From Lachnospira pectinoschiza (GTDB taxonomy: Bacteria; Bacillota; Clostridia; Lachnospirales; Lachnospiraceae): a stretch of 64,000 nt of DNA. The position numbers and the translations under genes are program-made. The notes under the pieces were generated by a model. The model was not told the DNA's origin. It searched no databases and saw only the letters and a list, made by a program, of their open reading frames with translations. The first letter of the stretch is position 1. The number at the start of each line of letters is the position of its first letter. The stretch spans positions 320,909-384,908 of the forward strand of contig NZ_JAJCRR010000004.1 in the NCBI RefSeq assembly GCF_020564355.1. The letters run 5' to 3'. This document shows, piece by piece, positions 1 through 10,312 of this stretch.

Positions 1-18
1 CTTTCTTAGTGCGGGGTT

Positions 19-1464
19 TCATTTTTGCGTATCCGGGTACACCTGTCCGCTTGGGCGGGTGCCGGAAACCTGTTTTATAATCGTACCGTTGCAGAAAATA
101 TGGTTTTTCATATGCTTTTCCAGCCGGCACAGTCTGAAATATGAAAATGTCCATCCGGCAAATGCACCAATTGTCAGTCCGCCGCCATACCAGACGGGAC
201 TGGTATTTAACAGACAGATACTTGCAGCCAGTGTCATCAGACAGAAAATACAGCCGGTATACAAAGCACCGTTTAAGTCGTTAAAATAATATAAAAACAA
301 AAAGACCGGATACATTAAAAACAGGATAAAATATCCGGCGGCAAGGCACGGGTATACCTGAATAATCGTGCCGGTATAGCCGAAGCGCTGAAGCACAATC
401 AGGCTGACTAAAAAAAGCACGGTTGAAATAATAAACTGAATCCGCACCAAAGACATCAGTTCATCTGCAAGCAGACGGAACATACGCATGCCGGTTTTTT
501 GAATGTCAAGCAGCCGTCCGCCGATAATGGCTTCCGAATACTGTTTGTATCTGGCATTGAATTTCATTTCAACCAAAACAATAAAAATAATGCTTGCAGA
601 AATGTTCGTAAACATCGCCACGCATGAAGCATAATCATACGTTTCAGCACACACGAAAGAACCGGCAGTCCGGATTTGTAAATCAGATGTCCAGAATACA
701 AAATTATGCACAAACAGTCCGAGTGTGTAAAAAGTATTGGCAAGAATCAGTTTCCGGTATTTTGCAATGTGTTTCAGTATTTTTTTATATTGGTGGCTGT
801 ATTCCGTAAAATACTGCGTAAGTAGTGCTAATCCAAGGGATGCCGTAATTAAAAAGCCGGCAGTCAGAGCAAGCAGCATGGACATACAGACACTGATACC
901 TATATAATATACCAAAAATAATGATAAGAAAAGGCTGATTATACTTCCAACAGCATAAAAAAGTGAAATCTTTATATAGTCCTTGCAGATTGATAAATAC
1001 ATCATCGTATAAAAAATAAAGGACAATGCGATAAAACAGCAAAAGGATATAAAAACGTATGCCGGGCGTACTCCGCCAGAGAGCCACTCATGCAGACAGA
1101 ACGGAATCCCCATCAGGCAGCAAAAAAGAGTCTGTATCAGCAGTCCGAGGTAATAGCATGGCATAATATCTGCATAAGTTTCTTCAAAAATAACATCGGA
1201 AATGTATCTTGAAAGAACGGCATTTAACGGCGCGCTTGCCAGCAGTGAAAAAATAAAAATATAAAGCACGGTGTTCTGGAACAGCTGTTTTTCATAATAC
1301 GATTCTTGCGTGTAGCCCAAAAGCCGCTGCATGATAATCAGTGTTACAATGACAAGCAGCATCGGCGCAATGGTAATGACAATACTGTATCCGGCACCCG
1401 CAATGTGGCTGCTCATAGATTTTTTATTAAAAAATTTATTTAATCTTAAACCAACCCCTGCCAT
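19..1464 (-). CDS. pelG: PelG-like Pel polysaccharide transporter
   Basis: PelG is the polytopic membrane protein that, with the glycosyltransferase PelF, is thought to polymerise and move Pel polysaccharide across the cytoplasmic membrane. The 481-residue product is hydrophobic almost throughout, with about 12 membrane spans, and starts with a short basic segment followed by HIAGAGYSIVITIAPM, which I recognise as the family N-terminus. The start is supported by an AAAGGAG ribosome-binding site. It is the last readable gene of a minus-strand operon and lies 15 bp after pelF. Its stop codon is only 18 bp from the window edge, so further operon genes may lie outside. Assignment is by family resemblance plus the pelF and pelD neighbours. 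Confidence 0.85.
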   Translation of the reverse strand: MAGVGLRLNKFFNKKSMSSHIAGAGYSIVITIAPMLLVIVTLIIMQRLLGYTQESYYEKQLFQNTVLYIFIFSLLASAPLNAVLSRYISDVIFEETYADIMPCYYLGLLIQTLFCCLMGIPFCLHEWLSGGVRPAYVFISFCCFIALSFIFYTMMYLSICKDYIKISLFYAVGSIISLFLSLFLVYYIGISVCMSMLLALTAGFLITASLGLALLTQYFTEYSHQYKKILKHIAKYRKLILANTFYTLGLFVHNFVFWTSDLQIRTAGSFVCAETYDYASCVAMFTNISASIIFIVLVEMKFNARYKQYSEAIIGGRLLDIQKTGMRMFRLLADELMSLVRIQFIISTVLFLVSLIVLQRFGYTGTIIQVYPCLAAGYFILFLMYPVFLFLYYFNDLNGALYTGCIFCLMTLAASICLLNTSPVWYGGGLTIGAFAGWTFSYFRLCRLEKHMKNHIFCNGTIIKQVSGTRPSGQVYPDTQK

Positions 1465-1479
1465 AAATGGCTCCTTTCT

Positions 1480-2904
1480 TTAAGACGTTTTTTTCTTTGT
1501 TAATTCCCTGTAAATGTCGGCATAGGTGCTGCGCATCTGTTTGATGGTGTATTTATTCATCAGGCGGCGGTAGCCGTTTTCACCGTATTCGTGCCGCATT
1601 TTTTCATTGGCGGCGAGTGTCAGCATCGCATTTGCAATTTCCTCGATATTCATAATATGCGTTAAAATGCCTGCTTCACCGAAGTCATCGGATTCGCCGA
1701 GTAACAGCCCCTTACAGTTACCGACATCGGTTGCAATCACCGGGCGGTGAGCCGCAAAGCTTTCAAGAATCGTAAGCGGCTGGCCTTCGCTGACACTGGT
1801 AAGAATCGTAAAGTCCATTTTTCCGATGTAGTCTTTGACCTGTACCCTGCCGGTAAATACAATATCTTCAATCTGCATATCCCCGACAAGACGGAAACAC
1901 TCTGAAGCATAAGTTTCGTCTTCATCAGCAGGTCCCATAATCCAGAGCTTTAACCGCGGGTTTTTCTGTTTTGCATAGGCAAATGCCATAATCAGTGTTT
2001 TGACATCTTTAATCGGTGTGACTCGTAAAATTGCTCCAATATGAATCATTGGGTCTGCCGGGTCTTTTTGTGGAATATTCCGGTAAAGTGCGGGACGTAT
2101 GCCGTTGGGTGTCACAATCGTTTTTTCTTCGGGACAGCCCAGTTCAATCTGTAAGGTGCGGGCATGTTCAAATAAAGAAGTGACTTTATCCGCAGTCTGG
2201 TAAGCAAACAGCGACATTTTGGCAAACTGTTCAATCCACAGATTTTTATACAGCCCCCGTATCCACGAAGCTTTGATGATTTCTTCTTCACGTTCTCTGG
2301 TATAAATGCCGTGTTCCGAAATTAACAAGGCACTTTCCGGGTGCAGCAGTTTTGCCATACTGCCAAGCACGCCGGAATAGCCGGTTGCGACACAGTGGTA
2401 TAAATCTGCTTTTGGCAGATCGGACTGCATGGCAAGAAAAAGCGGCAGGTACATGGAGCGCATTGTCCATAAAAAGTCGGAAAAGACAATTTCACTGTGT
2501 TTTTCTTCGTAACATTCAATAACGGCATCTAAAAAATCCGGTCCCATCAGCAGGGCATTTAAAGAAAACTTCCGGCTTTGCAGCAGTGTTGTCAGTGTTA
2601 CCCAGTCAGTATCTTTGCCAAGCAGCAGGCTTTTTAAGGCGGCAGCTTCTTTTGCAGACAGATGGCAGTGCTTCCGTGACTTTCCCTTACCGGTCCACTC
2701 ACAGTCATTTAAGTAAACTTCGTGTACTTCGGTGACATTTTCCGGCAGGGTATACTGGAATTTTTTGCTGATGCTTCTGTCGGAAATAATTGCAAGGACA
2801 CTAAAACTGACGCGGGGAAAAGAGCAGATCAGATTGTTAATCCAGCCGGAAACCCCGCCGACAACGTAAGGGTAACATCCTTCAGCAATAATACATATTT
2901 TCAT
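1480..2904 (-). CDS. pelF: PelF-like GT4 glycosyltransferase
   Basis: PelF is the cytosolic glycosyltransferase that builds the Pel polymer from UDP-sugar. The 474-residue protein opens with MKICIIAEGCYPYVVGGVS, the GT4-fold start with a Gly-rich donor/acceptor loop, and near residue 380 has SEGQPLTILESFAAHRPV, matching the E-x7-E nucleotide-sugar motif of retaining GT-B enzymes. Length agrees with other PelF proteins (about 500 residues). The ATG follows GGAAAGGAGC. It sits between the DUF2194-like gene (15 bp upstream) and pelG (15 bp downstream), the order expected of a pel operon. No frameshift or missing motif was noticed. Confidence 0.88.
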   Translation of the reverse strand: MKICIIAEGCYPYVVGGVSGWINNLICSFPRVSFSVLAIISDRSISKKFQYTLPENVTEVHEVYLNDCEWTGKGKSRKHCHLSAKEAAALKSLLLGKDTDWVTLTTLLQSRKFSLNALLMGPDFLDAVIECYEEKHSEIVFSDFLWTMRSMYLPLFLAMQSDLPKADLYHCVATGYSGVLGSMAKLLHPESALLISEHGIYTREREEEIIKASWIRGLYKNLWIEQFAKMSLFAYQTADKVTSLFEHARTLQIELGCPEEKTIVTPNGIRPALYRNIPQKDPADPMIHIGAILRVTPIKDVKTLIMAFAYAKQKNPRLKLWIMGPADEDETYASECFRLVGDMQIEDIVFTGRVQVKDYIGKMDFTILTSVSEGQPLTILESFAAHRPVIATDVGNCKGLLLGESDDFGEAGILTHIMNIEEIANAMLTLAANEKMRHEYGENGYRRLMNKYTIKQMRSTYADIYRELTKKKTS

Positions 2905-2919
2905 AAACTGCTCCTTTCC

Positions 2920-4746
2920 TTATTTTTTAAGCGATATGGTTACGGTATCACGCTCCGGAGTGATAAGATAAGCACCATCCTCAATCTTTTCAGCAGCGGC
3001 ACCGTCTATGTCTTTAATTTCTTCATTGTGCAGGCGCAACATAAAGAAAGTGTCTTCACTGCGGTTTTTGATTTGCAGCGTAATGGTATTACCGGTGCGC
3101 ATACTGCTGTAATCCACGGCTAAAAAGGCGCGGATACGGCTGGCTGCCTGAGTGACCGTACAGCTTTGATAAACCGATTTAGGCGGTAGATAGGCTGCCA
3201 GTGCTGTCGCCGTTTTCTGGTAAAATTTATCCCACAGCACATTTTCATCATCCTCCTTCGGATTACAGATTTCCGTACAGTCAACACCGATACTTGAATA
3301 AGCAAGTGCCGTATTTAAGCTTTTTTGTATAAAATCATTTTTATAACTGTAGGCAGTGCCGTCTGACAAGAGTTTCATTTGTAAAACATCATTTCCCACA
3401 TACGCAAATAAACAATTCCCGTCATTGCTGCTTTTTTCGGTAACAATAGTCTGCAGTGTATTTGTCAGTTCCGGTGAGCCGTTTAAAACTTCGGAAATCT
3501 CACTTTCCTTTGCATAAAGAGAAAGAAAGCGGTAGTGCTGTAAAAAAGTGCGGTAAACAGAAGTATCTTTTTGCAGCTTTTCGCGGATGGAGGTATCCGT
3601 ATCTCTTGTGGAAGACAGCCCGGCTTCAAACTGTTTTTCATGTAACAGGCGGAAAAAATACTCCAGTTCCTGCGATACCGGCTCGTGTTCATCCTGATAA
3701 TGAAACTGCGGTGTAAACAAAAAGGTAAAGCGGCTGTTTAAATACTCTGACAGTGTGGAAATATCCGGCCAGATGACATTTTCAAGTACCGAAGCAGTGT
3801 TGCGGCTGTAACCGGCATCCATGGCATCTTCCTGTTCAAAAGCAAGAACAGGATAATTGATAATGGAAACGGTCTGTGCATTGACAACCGGTGTAACGGC
3901 ATAGTCCTTTAATTCATAAAGAATGGCATTTAAAATGCCAAATCCCCCGGTATCCGACAGGTAATCTCCGTTGACACAGAAAATGTAAGCGTTTTCAAGA
4001 CTTTTCCGCCAGAATACGGCAGGACGGTCTTCTGTTTTAATCGTGCCGTATACGGAACTGTCCAGTTCTGCCGCCATATAAGTCTTGGTGGCATTTCCCG
4101 GAATATACCACGGCATATCCAGAGAAAAGTCCTGATATTTTTCTTCGTCTTCATTGTTTGCAATATACCAGGATTCACCGCCCAGTAAAAAACCGCTGTA
4201 GAGCTTATAACCGGATACGGTAAGCGATGGGGACACTGCATTTGCAATGCCTAAAAAATCCATCAGGACACTGTTGTTTTCAATCGTATTAAAATCCGGC
4301 AGGCTGCACCATATAATGGATATGCCGTAACTGGTCAGCGTTGTAAGAAGAGAAAGATCGCTGTTACAGTCTACAAAGGCGGCATCAAGCAAAACCGCAT
4401 CGGGCAGCTTTTCGCGGTAGGTGCGGTAATCCGAAATCTGCCGGTACGTCAAAAGATTACGCTTGGTATAGGTACACCATTGACGGATTGTTGTACCGGA
4501 TGCAGAATCCGTATCGCCGATAAAGACGATAAAAGCATGCGAATCCGACAGTACGGCGGCAGAATCTGTCTGAACCGTAAATTGTGTACCGGCATCAAAA
4601 GGAGCCGTTTCATTTGCGTAGATATTTTCATCGTAACGGTTATATTTCTGTCGTACAAGACTTGATCCCTGAAACAGAAACAGTACGAGCAGCATAATAC
4701 AGCTGATGGTAAAATAAATTCTCTTTGTCAACATCTGGTGATTCAT
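2920..4746 (-). CDS. DUF2194-like membrane-anchored protein of the pel operon
   Basis: About 608 residues with one N-terminal membrane anchor (roughly residues 6-24, rich in Ile, Leu and Phe) and a long extracytoplasmic part, so it probably acts outside the membrane. Its place in the operon is where Gram-positive pel clusters carry a PelA-type deacetylase or another processing protein. I do not see a convincing NodB deacetylase metal triad, so I only call it DUF2194-like. The start is set at the ATG preceded by TAGGAGT (protein MNHQMLTKR). A longer reading frame begins seven codons earlier but without a ribosome-binding site. It could be a polymer-modifying enzyme or a structural partner of PelE/PelG. 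Confidence 0.55.
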   Translation of the reverse strand: MNHQMLTKRIYFTISCIMLLVLFLFQGSSLVRQKYNRYDENIYANETAPFDAGTQFTVQTDSAAVLSDSHAFIVFIGDTDSASGTTIRQWCTYTKRNLLTYRQISDYRTYREKLPDAVLLDAAFVDCNSDLSLLTTLTSYGISIIWCSLPDFNTIENNSVLMDFLGIANAVSPSLTVSGYKLYSGFLLGGESWYIANNEDEEKYQDFSLDMPWYIPGNATKTYMAAELDSSVYGTIKTEDRPAVFWRKSLENAYIFCVNGDYLSDTGGFGILNAILYELKDYAVTPVVNAQTVSIINYPVLAFEQEDAMDAGYSRNTASVLENVIWPDISTLSEYLNSRFTFLFTPQFHYQDEHEPVSQELEYFFRLLHEKQFEAGLSSTRDTDTSIREKLQKDTSVYRTFLQHYRFLSLYAKESEISEVLNGSPELTNTLQTIVTEKSSNDGNCLFAYVGNDVLQMKLLSDGTAYSYKNDFIQKSLNTALAYSSIGVDCTEICNPKEDDENVLWDKFYQKTATALAAYLPPKSVYQSCTVTQAASRIRAFLAVDYSSMRTGNTITLQIKNRSEDTFFMLRLHNEEIKDIDGAAAEKIEDGAYLITPERDTVTISLKK

Positions 4747-4788
4747 AATACTCCTATTCCTGAACAATTTGCTGCGAAGCGGTGATTT

Positions 4789-7104
4789 TTACTGGTTATA
4801 GTTATAGTCAATCGAAAGACTAAACGGGCTGGATTCATTCTGAATCAGCCGGTAACAGATAAACTCGTCATCTTCGTAATAGATGGTCATATCCTGTGGG
4901 AACAGCTTTCTAAACTGCTCTGCCCAGTAATACATTTTGGACATGACAATCCAGCGGTTTTCCCCTTTATAAGGATTGATACCGGCACTGGAAGGAAGTG
5001 TCTTTGCAGCGCCTGTGCGGGATATGGACTGACCGCTGTCCGCATAGGAAACGGTATAATCCAGAGGGATTTTTTCTATATAAAAGTAGACATATTTCGT
5101 CGGAATAATAATCCGCTGTCCCTGCGCGGCATATTTTAAGTAACGTAAAAATGTAATCGTTTCGTAATGCTGTCCGCGTCCTGCAAGCATCTGAAGTTCG
5201 TCATTGGCGGATACAACGGTAAATGTCGTATTTCTGCGCTCGGATAAAATCTGTCCGAGGCAGGTGATGGCGCCGTTGGTTTCAAGAACACTGACACGCG
5301 GTGCGAGGATATGGCTGCGGATTGGAAATACCATACATGCCGCGGCACAGATGATTCCCGAAAGAATCAGGGAAATACCGTTTGCAGCACGCGGCTTTTT
5401 ACAACTATAAAGCACAATGCCCGCCGGTAAATCAAGAACAAGTGCATACAAAACCGTAAGCATATACGTGAGGTAAATTCTTGAACGGTTCTGATCCATA
5501 AGCTGCGGTAGACCGATATTTTTTGCATTAAACAAAATCAGCAGAAACAGCAGAAAAATACCGGTGCTGATTTGAATAAAGCCATAATCGGGCTGCTTTG
5601 CGATACACATACCGATACCTGCAAGGACTATGAGGGCACATAAGGATAAAATGACCGCAGCAAATAATGCGCCGTCCTGTGCAAAAATATCTTCCTGAAT
5701 ATCATTTGATAAGGTCTGGTAAAAATGCTGCAAAAAATGTGTCGTTTTTTCCAACGTGGAAACAGACGGAGTCAGCACCGGTTCAGTGTCAATATCCTGT
5801 GCCAGATTTTCCGGTTCAGGTGTTACCTCTTCTTTTGTAGTGTCCGGCAGGGCAATCTGTGATGAACCGGAAGATGATGTATTTGCTTTATTTTCGTTGC
5901 TGTCCTGATTCTGGTTTGTTCCGGAGGAAGACCTGCCGGTCAGAATATTGATGCCCCAGCCGATAGAACCCTGCATCGGTTTTCCGCAGAGTGCCGCGGT
6001 AAACATCGGAAGAACCCCGATAACAACGGCTAAAAGGACAGCCCCCATCAGCCGGAGAAAATAGCGCGGCCGGAAAAAACGCATGCAAAAGCCTATTACG
6101 ATGGCGGCACAGAACAGTCCGGCAATCATTGTGTCGTAAAAATGGACGGCAATCGTCATGCTGAAACACGCACATGCTGCCGCTAAATCGGTACAGATAA
6201 TCCATTTTCCGGCATTTTCTTTCATATCCTTAAAAAATGCGAATAAAAAGTAAATACACGGCAGGATAAACAGCATGCCGTATTCCTGCGGCAGTGCGCT
6301 GATAAAACGGATCGTACAGTTGCCGTGGTATAATGATGGAACCAGATATAAAAACAGTCCACCATAGGCGGCAAAGGAAGAACGGCATATGCAGCGGATA
6401 AAGGTAAACAAAACCAGATGCAGATAAAAGGTCTGCACCACGGAAAACAGCCGCAGAATTACATAAGTATCTATATGAAAAACCGTATGGATATAATAAA
6501 TGATGCAGTGAAATCCAAACGGGTAAACACCGGCGGCAAAAATATTGTTTTTAGACATTTCATTTATCCAGTAATTGTGTACCGGCAGGTCGGAAACCGT
6601 ATAACCGTACTGGATAATTTCATTGCTTCCATATATATAAAGAAGCCACACGGATAAAAGGGTAAATAATACATATTCTGTTTTATGCCGTCCGATGATA
6701 CGAAAAATATTTTTACAGGCATTGCACAAAATGTCTTTTATCCGTGTAAAAACAATGGCAAAGAAAGTTTTTATGCCCATCGTTTTAGAGGAAATTTTTC
6801 CAAGGAGTGCAAGCTGCCGGATTCCCCATGCCTTAAATGCTTTCCGGTACTGAATAATAATGACGGCAAAGACAGGCATAACTGTAAATATAAGCAGTGT
6901 ATATATAGAAGAAATATGCAGAAGCTGCAATATAAAAACGAGGTTCATAATGTAAAAATTACTGACAGTAATATCTAACATCAGCCGTTCACCGGTTCTT
7001 CTGCCTTTATATTTTTGATGAAAAACCAGTTCCGGCAGTACAACCGTAAGGACTGTATAAATTATAAAAAGGCATACTGCCTGTAAAATCGTATGTACGG
7101 TCAT
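4789..7104 (-). CDS. large polytopic membrane protein of the pel operon
   Basis: A 771-residue protein with roughly a dozen hydrophobic spans. Around residues 390-450 it has a low-complexity loop rich in Ser, Thr, Asn, Gln and Glu, followed by more membrane segments and a soluble C-terminus of about 150 residues containing SRTGAAKTLPSSAGINPYKG. The general look (many spans, long extracellular tail) resembles membrane glycosyltransferases or polymer ligases, but no catalytic motif was recognised. Start chosen at the ATG after ACGAGGATAAAC; the frame is open seven codons further upstream. Position between the PelE-like and DUF2194-like genes argues for a role in Pel synthesis or surface attachment. 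Confidence 0.5.
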   Translation of the reverse strand: MTVHTILQAVCLFIIYTVLTVVLPELVFHQKYKGRRTGERLMLDITVSNFYIMNLVFILQLLHISSIYTLLIFTVMPVFAVIIIQYRKAFKAWGIRQLALLGKISSKTMGIKTFFAIVFTRIKDILCNACKNIFRIIGRHKTEYVLFTLLSVWLLYIYGSNEIIQYGYTVSDLPVHNYWINEMSKNNIFAAGVYPFGFHCIIYYIHTVFHIDTYVILRLFSVVQTFYLHLVLFTFIRCICRSSFAAYGGLFLYLVPSLYHGNCTIRFISALPQEYGMLFILPCIYFLFAFFKDMKENAGKWIICTDLAAACACFSMTIAVHFYDTMIAGLFCAAIVIGFCMRFFRPRYFLRLMGAVLLAVVIGVLPMFTAALCGKPMQGSIGWGINILTGRSSSGTNQNQDSNENKANTSSSGSSQIALPDTTKEEVTPEPENLAQDIDTEPVLTPSVSTLEKTTHFLQHFYQTLSNDIQEDIFAQDGALFAAVILSLCALIVLAGIGMCIAKQPDYGFIQISTGIFLLFLLILFNAKNIGLPQLMDQNRSRIYLTYMLTVLYALVLDLPAGIVLYSCKKPRAANGISLILSGIICAAACMVFPIRSHILAPRVSVLETNGAITCLGQILSERRNTTFTVVSANDELQMLAGRGQHYETITFLRYLKYAAQGQRIIIPTKYVYFYIEKIPLDYTVSYADSGQSISRTGAAKTLPSSAGINPYKGENRWIVMSKMYYWAEQFRKLFPQDMTIYYEDDEFICYRLIQNESSPFSLSIDYNYNQ

Positions 7105-7151
7105 AATGTTTATCCTCGTTTCCAATGAAATAATGTAAGTGTCAAAAGGTT

Positions 7152-8075
7152 TTAAATGCGGTTAAATATACGGAACAGTTCCAAAGTATCGTTATCAATC
7201 GGAATATCCGACTGGCGCAGGGCTTCCAATACATCAAAGAACCGTTTGCGGTCTTTGGTGGTATAGTAAAGTTGAAGCAGACACTTATAAGGAATTAAAG
7301 TTCCGGCAAGTTCATGTCTTGCAGTTTCACACCAGTGTGCGGCTGCGTCATACTCTTTTACGGCAAGCAGCTGCTGGACAAGCCATTCGTAATAGACGGG
7401 ACGGGCTGCGGTTCCATCTTTCTGACAGAGTGTATGCATGGCATCTTCCAGAATGTGAACATAAGTGGCATATTCTGAAAATGGAAAGACGTTCTGTTTT
7501 AAAATCGGAACCATCTGCTCAATGAGTTCTGCCGCAGTTTTTCCAGCATCTTTTTCATCTGCCAGCATTTCTTTGTGTTTTTGGGAAACACTGTTTCTGA
7601 AAGCACCCAGTTCGTCACGCAGGGCACTGGCAGCATAATGGGATACTTCGGAATCTGCACTGTTTAATGCAAGTGATATTGAACCGAGGGAATCCCTGTA
7701 ATCGTTTCGCAAAACGTTCATCATGAGCTGGCGCTGGTTTTTATAATCGCTGACCGCAATGGTCTCTTCAATCGGTGCAATGTTACGTTCACGCTCTAAG
7801 TCGCTGCGTTCAACCTGCCTGATTTTTTCCTTATTAAAAATAACATCGGACAAATCAACTTTTTTGTGAAACAGCAGTTTATGAAAAAGCATGCTGCATA
7901 CAAAATACAAAATACCAATTACCGGACAGAAAAGCATCAGGAAAAAACGGATAAAAACAAGCATTTTTCCTTTTTTAGTCCGCCGGGCTGTCAGCATTCC
8001 CCAAATCAGATATGCGGCGGCAGCGGCTGTATTAAAAAGCAGCACCGCACATAGTAATAAATTGGTAGTAGACAT
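7152..8075 (-). CDS. pelE: PelE-like membrane/helical-repeat protein
   Basis: PelE proteins have two N-terminal membrane helices and a cytosolic TPR-like domain and act as partners of PelD in the synthase complex. This 307-residue protein has hydrophobic segments at about residues 5-25 and 40-65 and then an alpha-helical, Glu/Ala/Leu-rich region with repeated paired-helix character (for example YHAWCETARHEL-like stretches and LLQLYYTTKDRKRFFDVLEA). That matches the PelE layout. The ATG follows ATGGAGCAACT. It lies 29 bp after the SDR-PelD gene. Assignment rests on topology and neighbourhood rather than strong sequence identity. Confidence 0.6.
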   Translation of the reverse strand: MSTTNLLLCAVLLFNTAAAAAYLIWGMLTARRTKKGKMLVFIRFFLMLFCPVIGILYFVCSMLFHKLLFHKKVDLSDVIFNKEKIRQVERSDLERERNIAPIEETIAVSDYKNQRQLMMNVLRNDYRDSLGSISLALNSADSEVSHYAASALRDELGAFRNSVSQKHKEMLADEKDAGKTAAELIEQMVPILKQNVFPFSEYATYVHILEDAMHTLCQKDGTAARPVYYEWLVQQLLAVKEYDAAAHWCETARHELAGTLIPYKCLLQLYYTTKDRKRFFDVLEALRQSDIPIDNDTLELFRIFNRI

Positions 8076-8104
8076 AGTTGCTCCATTCTGCCGGATGGCA
8101 AATC

Positions 8105-10312
8105 CTAATCTTTAATGTCGGTTACAAGGCGGTAGCTATAGCCCGCTTCAGCGATTCGCTGCGTGACATAGCCTGCATCCTTCGGACTGGTGTTTGCAAG
8201 CAGGACATAAAGAAATCCGTCGTTAATACTGCCCAGATAATCCGAGTTACGGAACAGACGTTCCAATGCGCGGCTGGCATGTGCAATACCCTCTGCTTTC
8301 GGTGTAATCTGTATCAGTGAACAGTCCGTGAGTCCTTTTTGCTGCGCATGCAGAAATGCTTTTAACAGAGTGCGGAATGCTGCGGGTTCTAAAATCTTTG
8401 TGCCGTTGATATAGCGTTCATGCTCCAGCACATCAATATAGCGGTTTGCACGCAGTACGGCATTCTGAATCAGGTACCCGATAACCTGAAAGCGGTTCAT
8501 AAAGGAGAGATTTAAGCGGTCCCATGAAATATCCCACAACATAATAATAGATTGGATTTCATCATTGGATAAAATCGCAGCTGCCATAAGCGGAACATTT
8601 TCCGTTAACTGTCTGTTGACAAAAACAGTACGGTTTTTAAACGCTTCAACCATCTGCGTGTATTCTGTATAGGCAATTGAGTTGCCAAGTCGGCGGGCAG
8701 ATTCCGAGGTAGAGGACATCAGCCGCGCATAATTTCTGTTGGATACATTGTAAATTGCAACGTCACGGCAGTCCATCAGCTGTGAAACAACTTCCGCCGC
8801 ATGGAAGAATACGCTTTCAGGTTCATCACTGTCCAGTGAGGAAGTAATTTCAAAAATTTTCCCGATACTGTCGCTTTGGTTTACAACCTGTGTTTCAAGG
8901 TCATTTTTTAGGCGGGTATTGATTGCATTAATTTCTTCAATATCCTTTAAACGGTTATTTAAATAGGTAATCTCATCCGCTTTGTCAGCCTTCATGGAAG
9001 AAAGCTGGTCACGCAGGTAGCCGACACTTAAACCCAGAATCATCAGCTGCGCAATCCATACATAAGTATTGTAATCCAATGCGACTTCAAAACCGGTGCG
9101 GTGGTACATCTGCCGGAAAAAATATCCTCCAATTGAAAGAATGGCTGAAAAAGAAGCCTGTTGCTGGCCATATACAATCGCAAATAAAAGTACATATAAT
9201 AAGTAACAGTCCAGCCGTGCAAAATAGGCACTTTCCGTTACACGGTTATTTATCATAAAAAACGGGATAAAGCAGATCATATTTTCAATGAACGGCAGCG
9301 CTGCCTGAAAAATATGAGCCAGCCATTTCTTTACATTATGTTTTGTACCGGTCGTTTCTTTATTTATTATCAACTGCTTTTTATGTTTCTGAATATGTTT
9401 GCAAAGCATCTGGATACAGGCCTTTGCATCGTAAAAACAGGTGCAGGAAACTTCATCTGCGAGGTTATATGGCAGACGGCTGTCAATCCACAGCGTTTCA
9501 TCTCCGGTATTCTGCTCACGGTGTGTCGAAAGTGCGAGGCACGAATCAATCTGCAGACAGAGTTCATTGGCAGAAATGCCGTTGTCCGCGCCCATATAGT
9601 AAAAATGGTGTTTTAAATCGTCCGCTTTTACCAGACGGTATAAAAATTCTGTCATATCTGACAGATAAAACGGCATATACAAGTCTTTGGATAAAGTGAC
9701 TTTTTTTTCTGTCAGGGCTTCCATACAAAGCTTTGATAAACAAAAGTCTGCCTCGTCTGCGGATTTTGGCAGATAACAAAGTTCATTAATACGCAGTGTC
9801 AGGATATCCAGTCCGGTTGTTTCCCTATAATTACAGCAGATTTCCTCTCCGTTTTTTAATGCATTTGCCTTGCAGGCTGTGGCATAGTTTTCATGGAAAC
9901 TGTTTTCCGGTTCTGCCATCTGTTTTGTAATTGCAGCATATTCATCCTCCGTAATCCGAGATATTTCATCAGAAGACAGATAGATAAAACGTCCGAATTG
10001 TAAAAGGGAATATGCGGTTAAAATGTTATACAGCCCGCTGCAATAAGATGTAATTTCACGAAATCCGTTTTCCCAGTGATAGTTGCTGTCAAAAGCACCG
10101 GTAAAAATCGTTACATCCGGGCGTACACTTTCAAACACTTCCTTAATACAGTTGTTCTCATAAGAAAAATGATACTGCTCATATACGTGTTTATATTTGT
10201 TGTGATATTGATGGGAGCCGGTTAATACGTATAACTTCAGACCTTCTTTGTTGAATTTCTGAAGTAAAGCATTGACTACGGTATTACAGCCGCCAATGAT
10301 GAATACTTTCAT
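8105..10312 (-). CDS. pelD: SDR-PelD fusion, probable c-di-GMP receptor
   Basis: PelD is the membrane-bound c-di-GMP receptor that switches on Pel synthesis. Residues 1-300 form a Rossmann NAD(P)-dependent epimerase/SDR-like domain (MKVFIIGGCNTVVNALLQKF, then YLSSDEIS). Residues about 345-445 hold four membrane spans, followed by a coiled coil (about 450-475), a GAF-like domain (about 485-620) and a degenerate GGDEF domain. In the last domain RNSDYLGSINDG carries an RxxD I-site but no GGDEF active site, as expected for PelD. The start follows GGAGGGACT and overlaps the PqqD-like gene by 4 bp, indicating translational coupling. SDR-PelD fusions are, from memory, known in some Gram-positive pel clusters. 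Confidence 0.82.
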   Translation of the reverse strand: MKVFIIGGCNTVVNALLQKFNKEGLKLYVLTGSHQYHNKYKHVYEQYHFSYENNCIKEVFESVRPDVTIFTGAFDSNYHWENGFREITSYCSGLYNILTAYSLLQFGRFIYLSSDEISRITEDEYAAITKQMAEPENSFHENYATACKANALKNGEEICCNYRETTGLDILTLRINELCYLPKSADEADFCLSKLCMEALTEKKVTLSKDLYMPFYLSDMTEFLYRLVKADDLKHHFYYMGADNGISANELCLQIDSCLALSTHREQNTGDETLWIDSRLPYNLADEVSCTCFYDAKACIQMLCKHIQKHKKQLIINKETTGTKHNVKKWLAHIFQAALPFIENMICFIPFFMINNRVTESAYFARLDCYLLYVLLFAIVYGQQQASFSAILSIGGYFFRQMYHRTGFEVALDYNTYVWIAQLMILGLSVGYLRDQLSSMKADKADEITYLNNRLKDIEEINAINTRLKNDLETQVVNQSDSIGKIFEITSSLDSDEPESVFFHAAEVVSQLMDCRDVAIYNVSNRNYARLMSSTSESARRLGNSIAYTEYTQMVEAFKNRTVFVNRQLTENVPLMAAAILSNDEIQSIIMLWDISWDRLNLSFMNRFQVIGYLIQNAVLRANRYIDVLEHERYINGTKILEPAAFRTLLKAFLHAQQKGLTDCSLIQITPKAEGIAHASRALERLFRNSDYLGSINDGFLYVLLANTSPKDAGYVTQRIAEAGYSYRLVTDIKD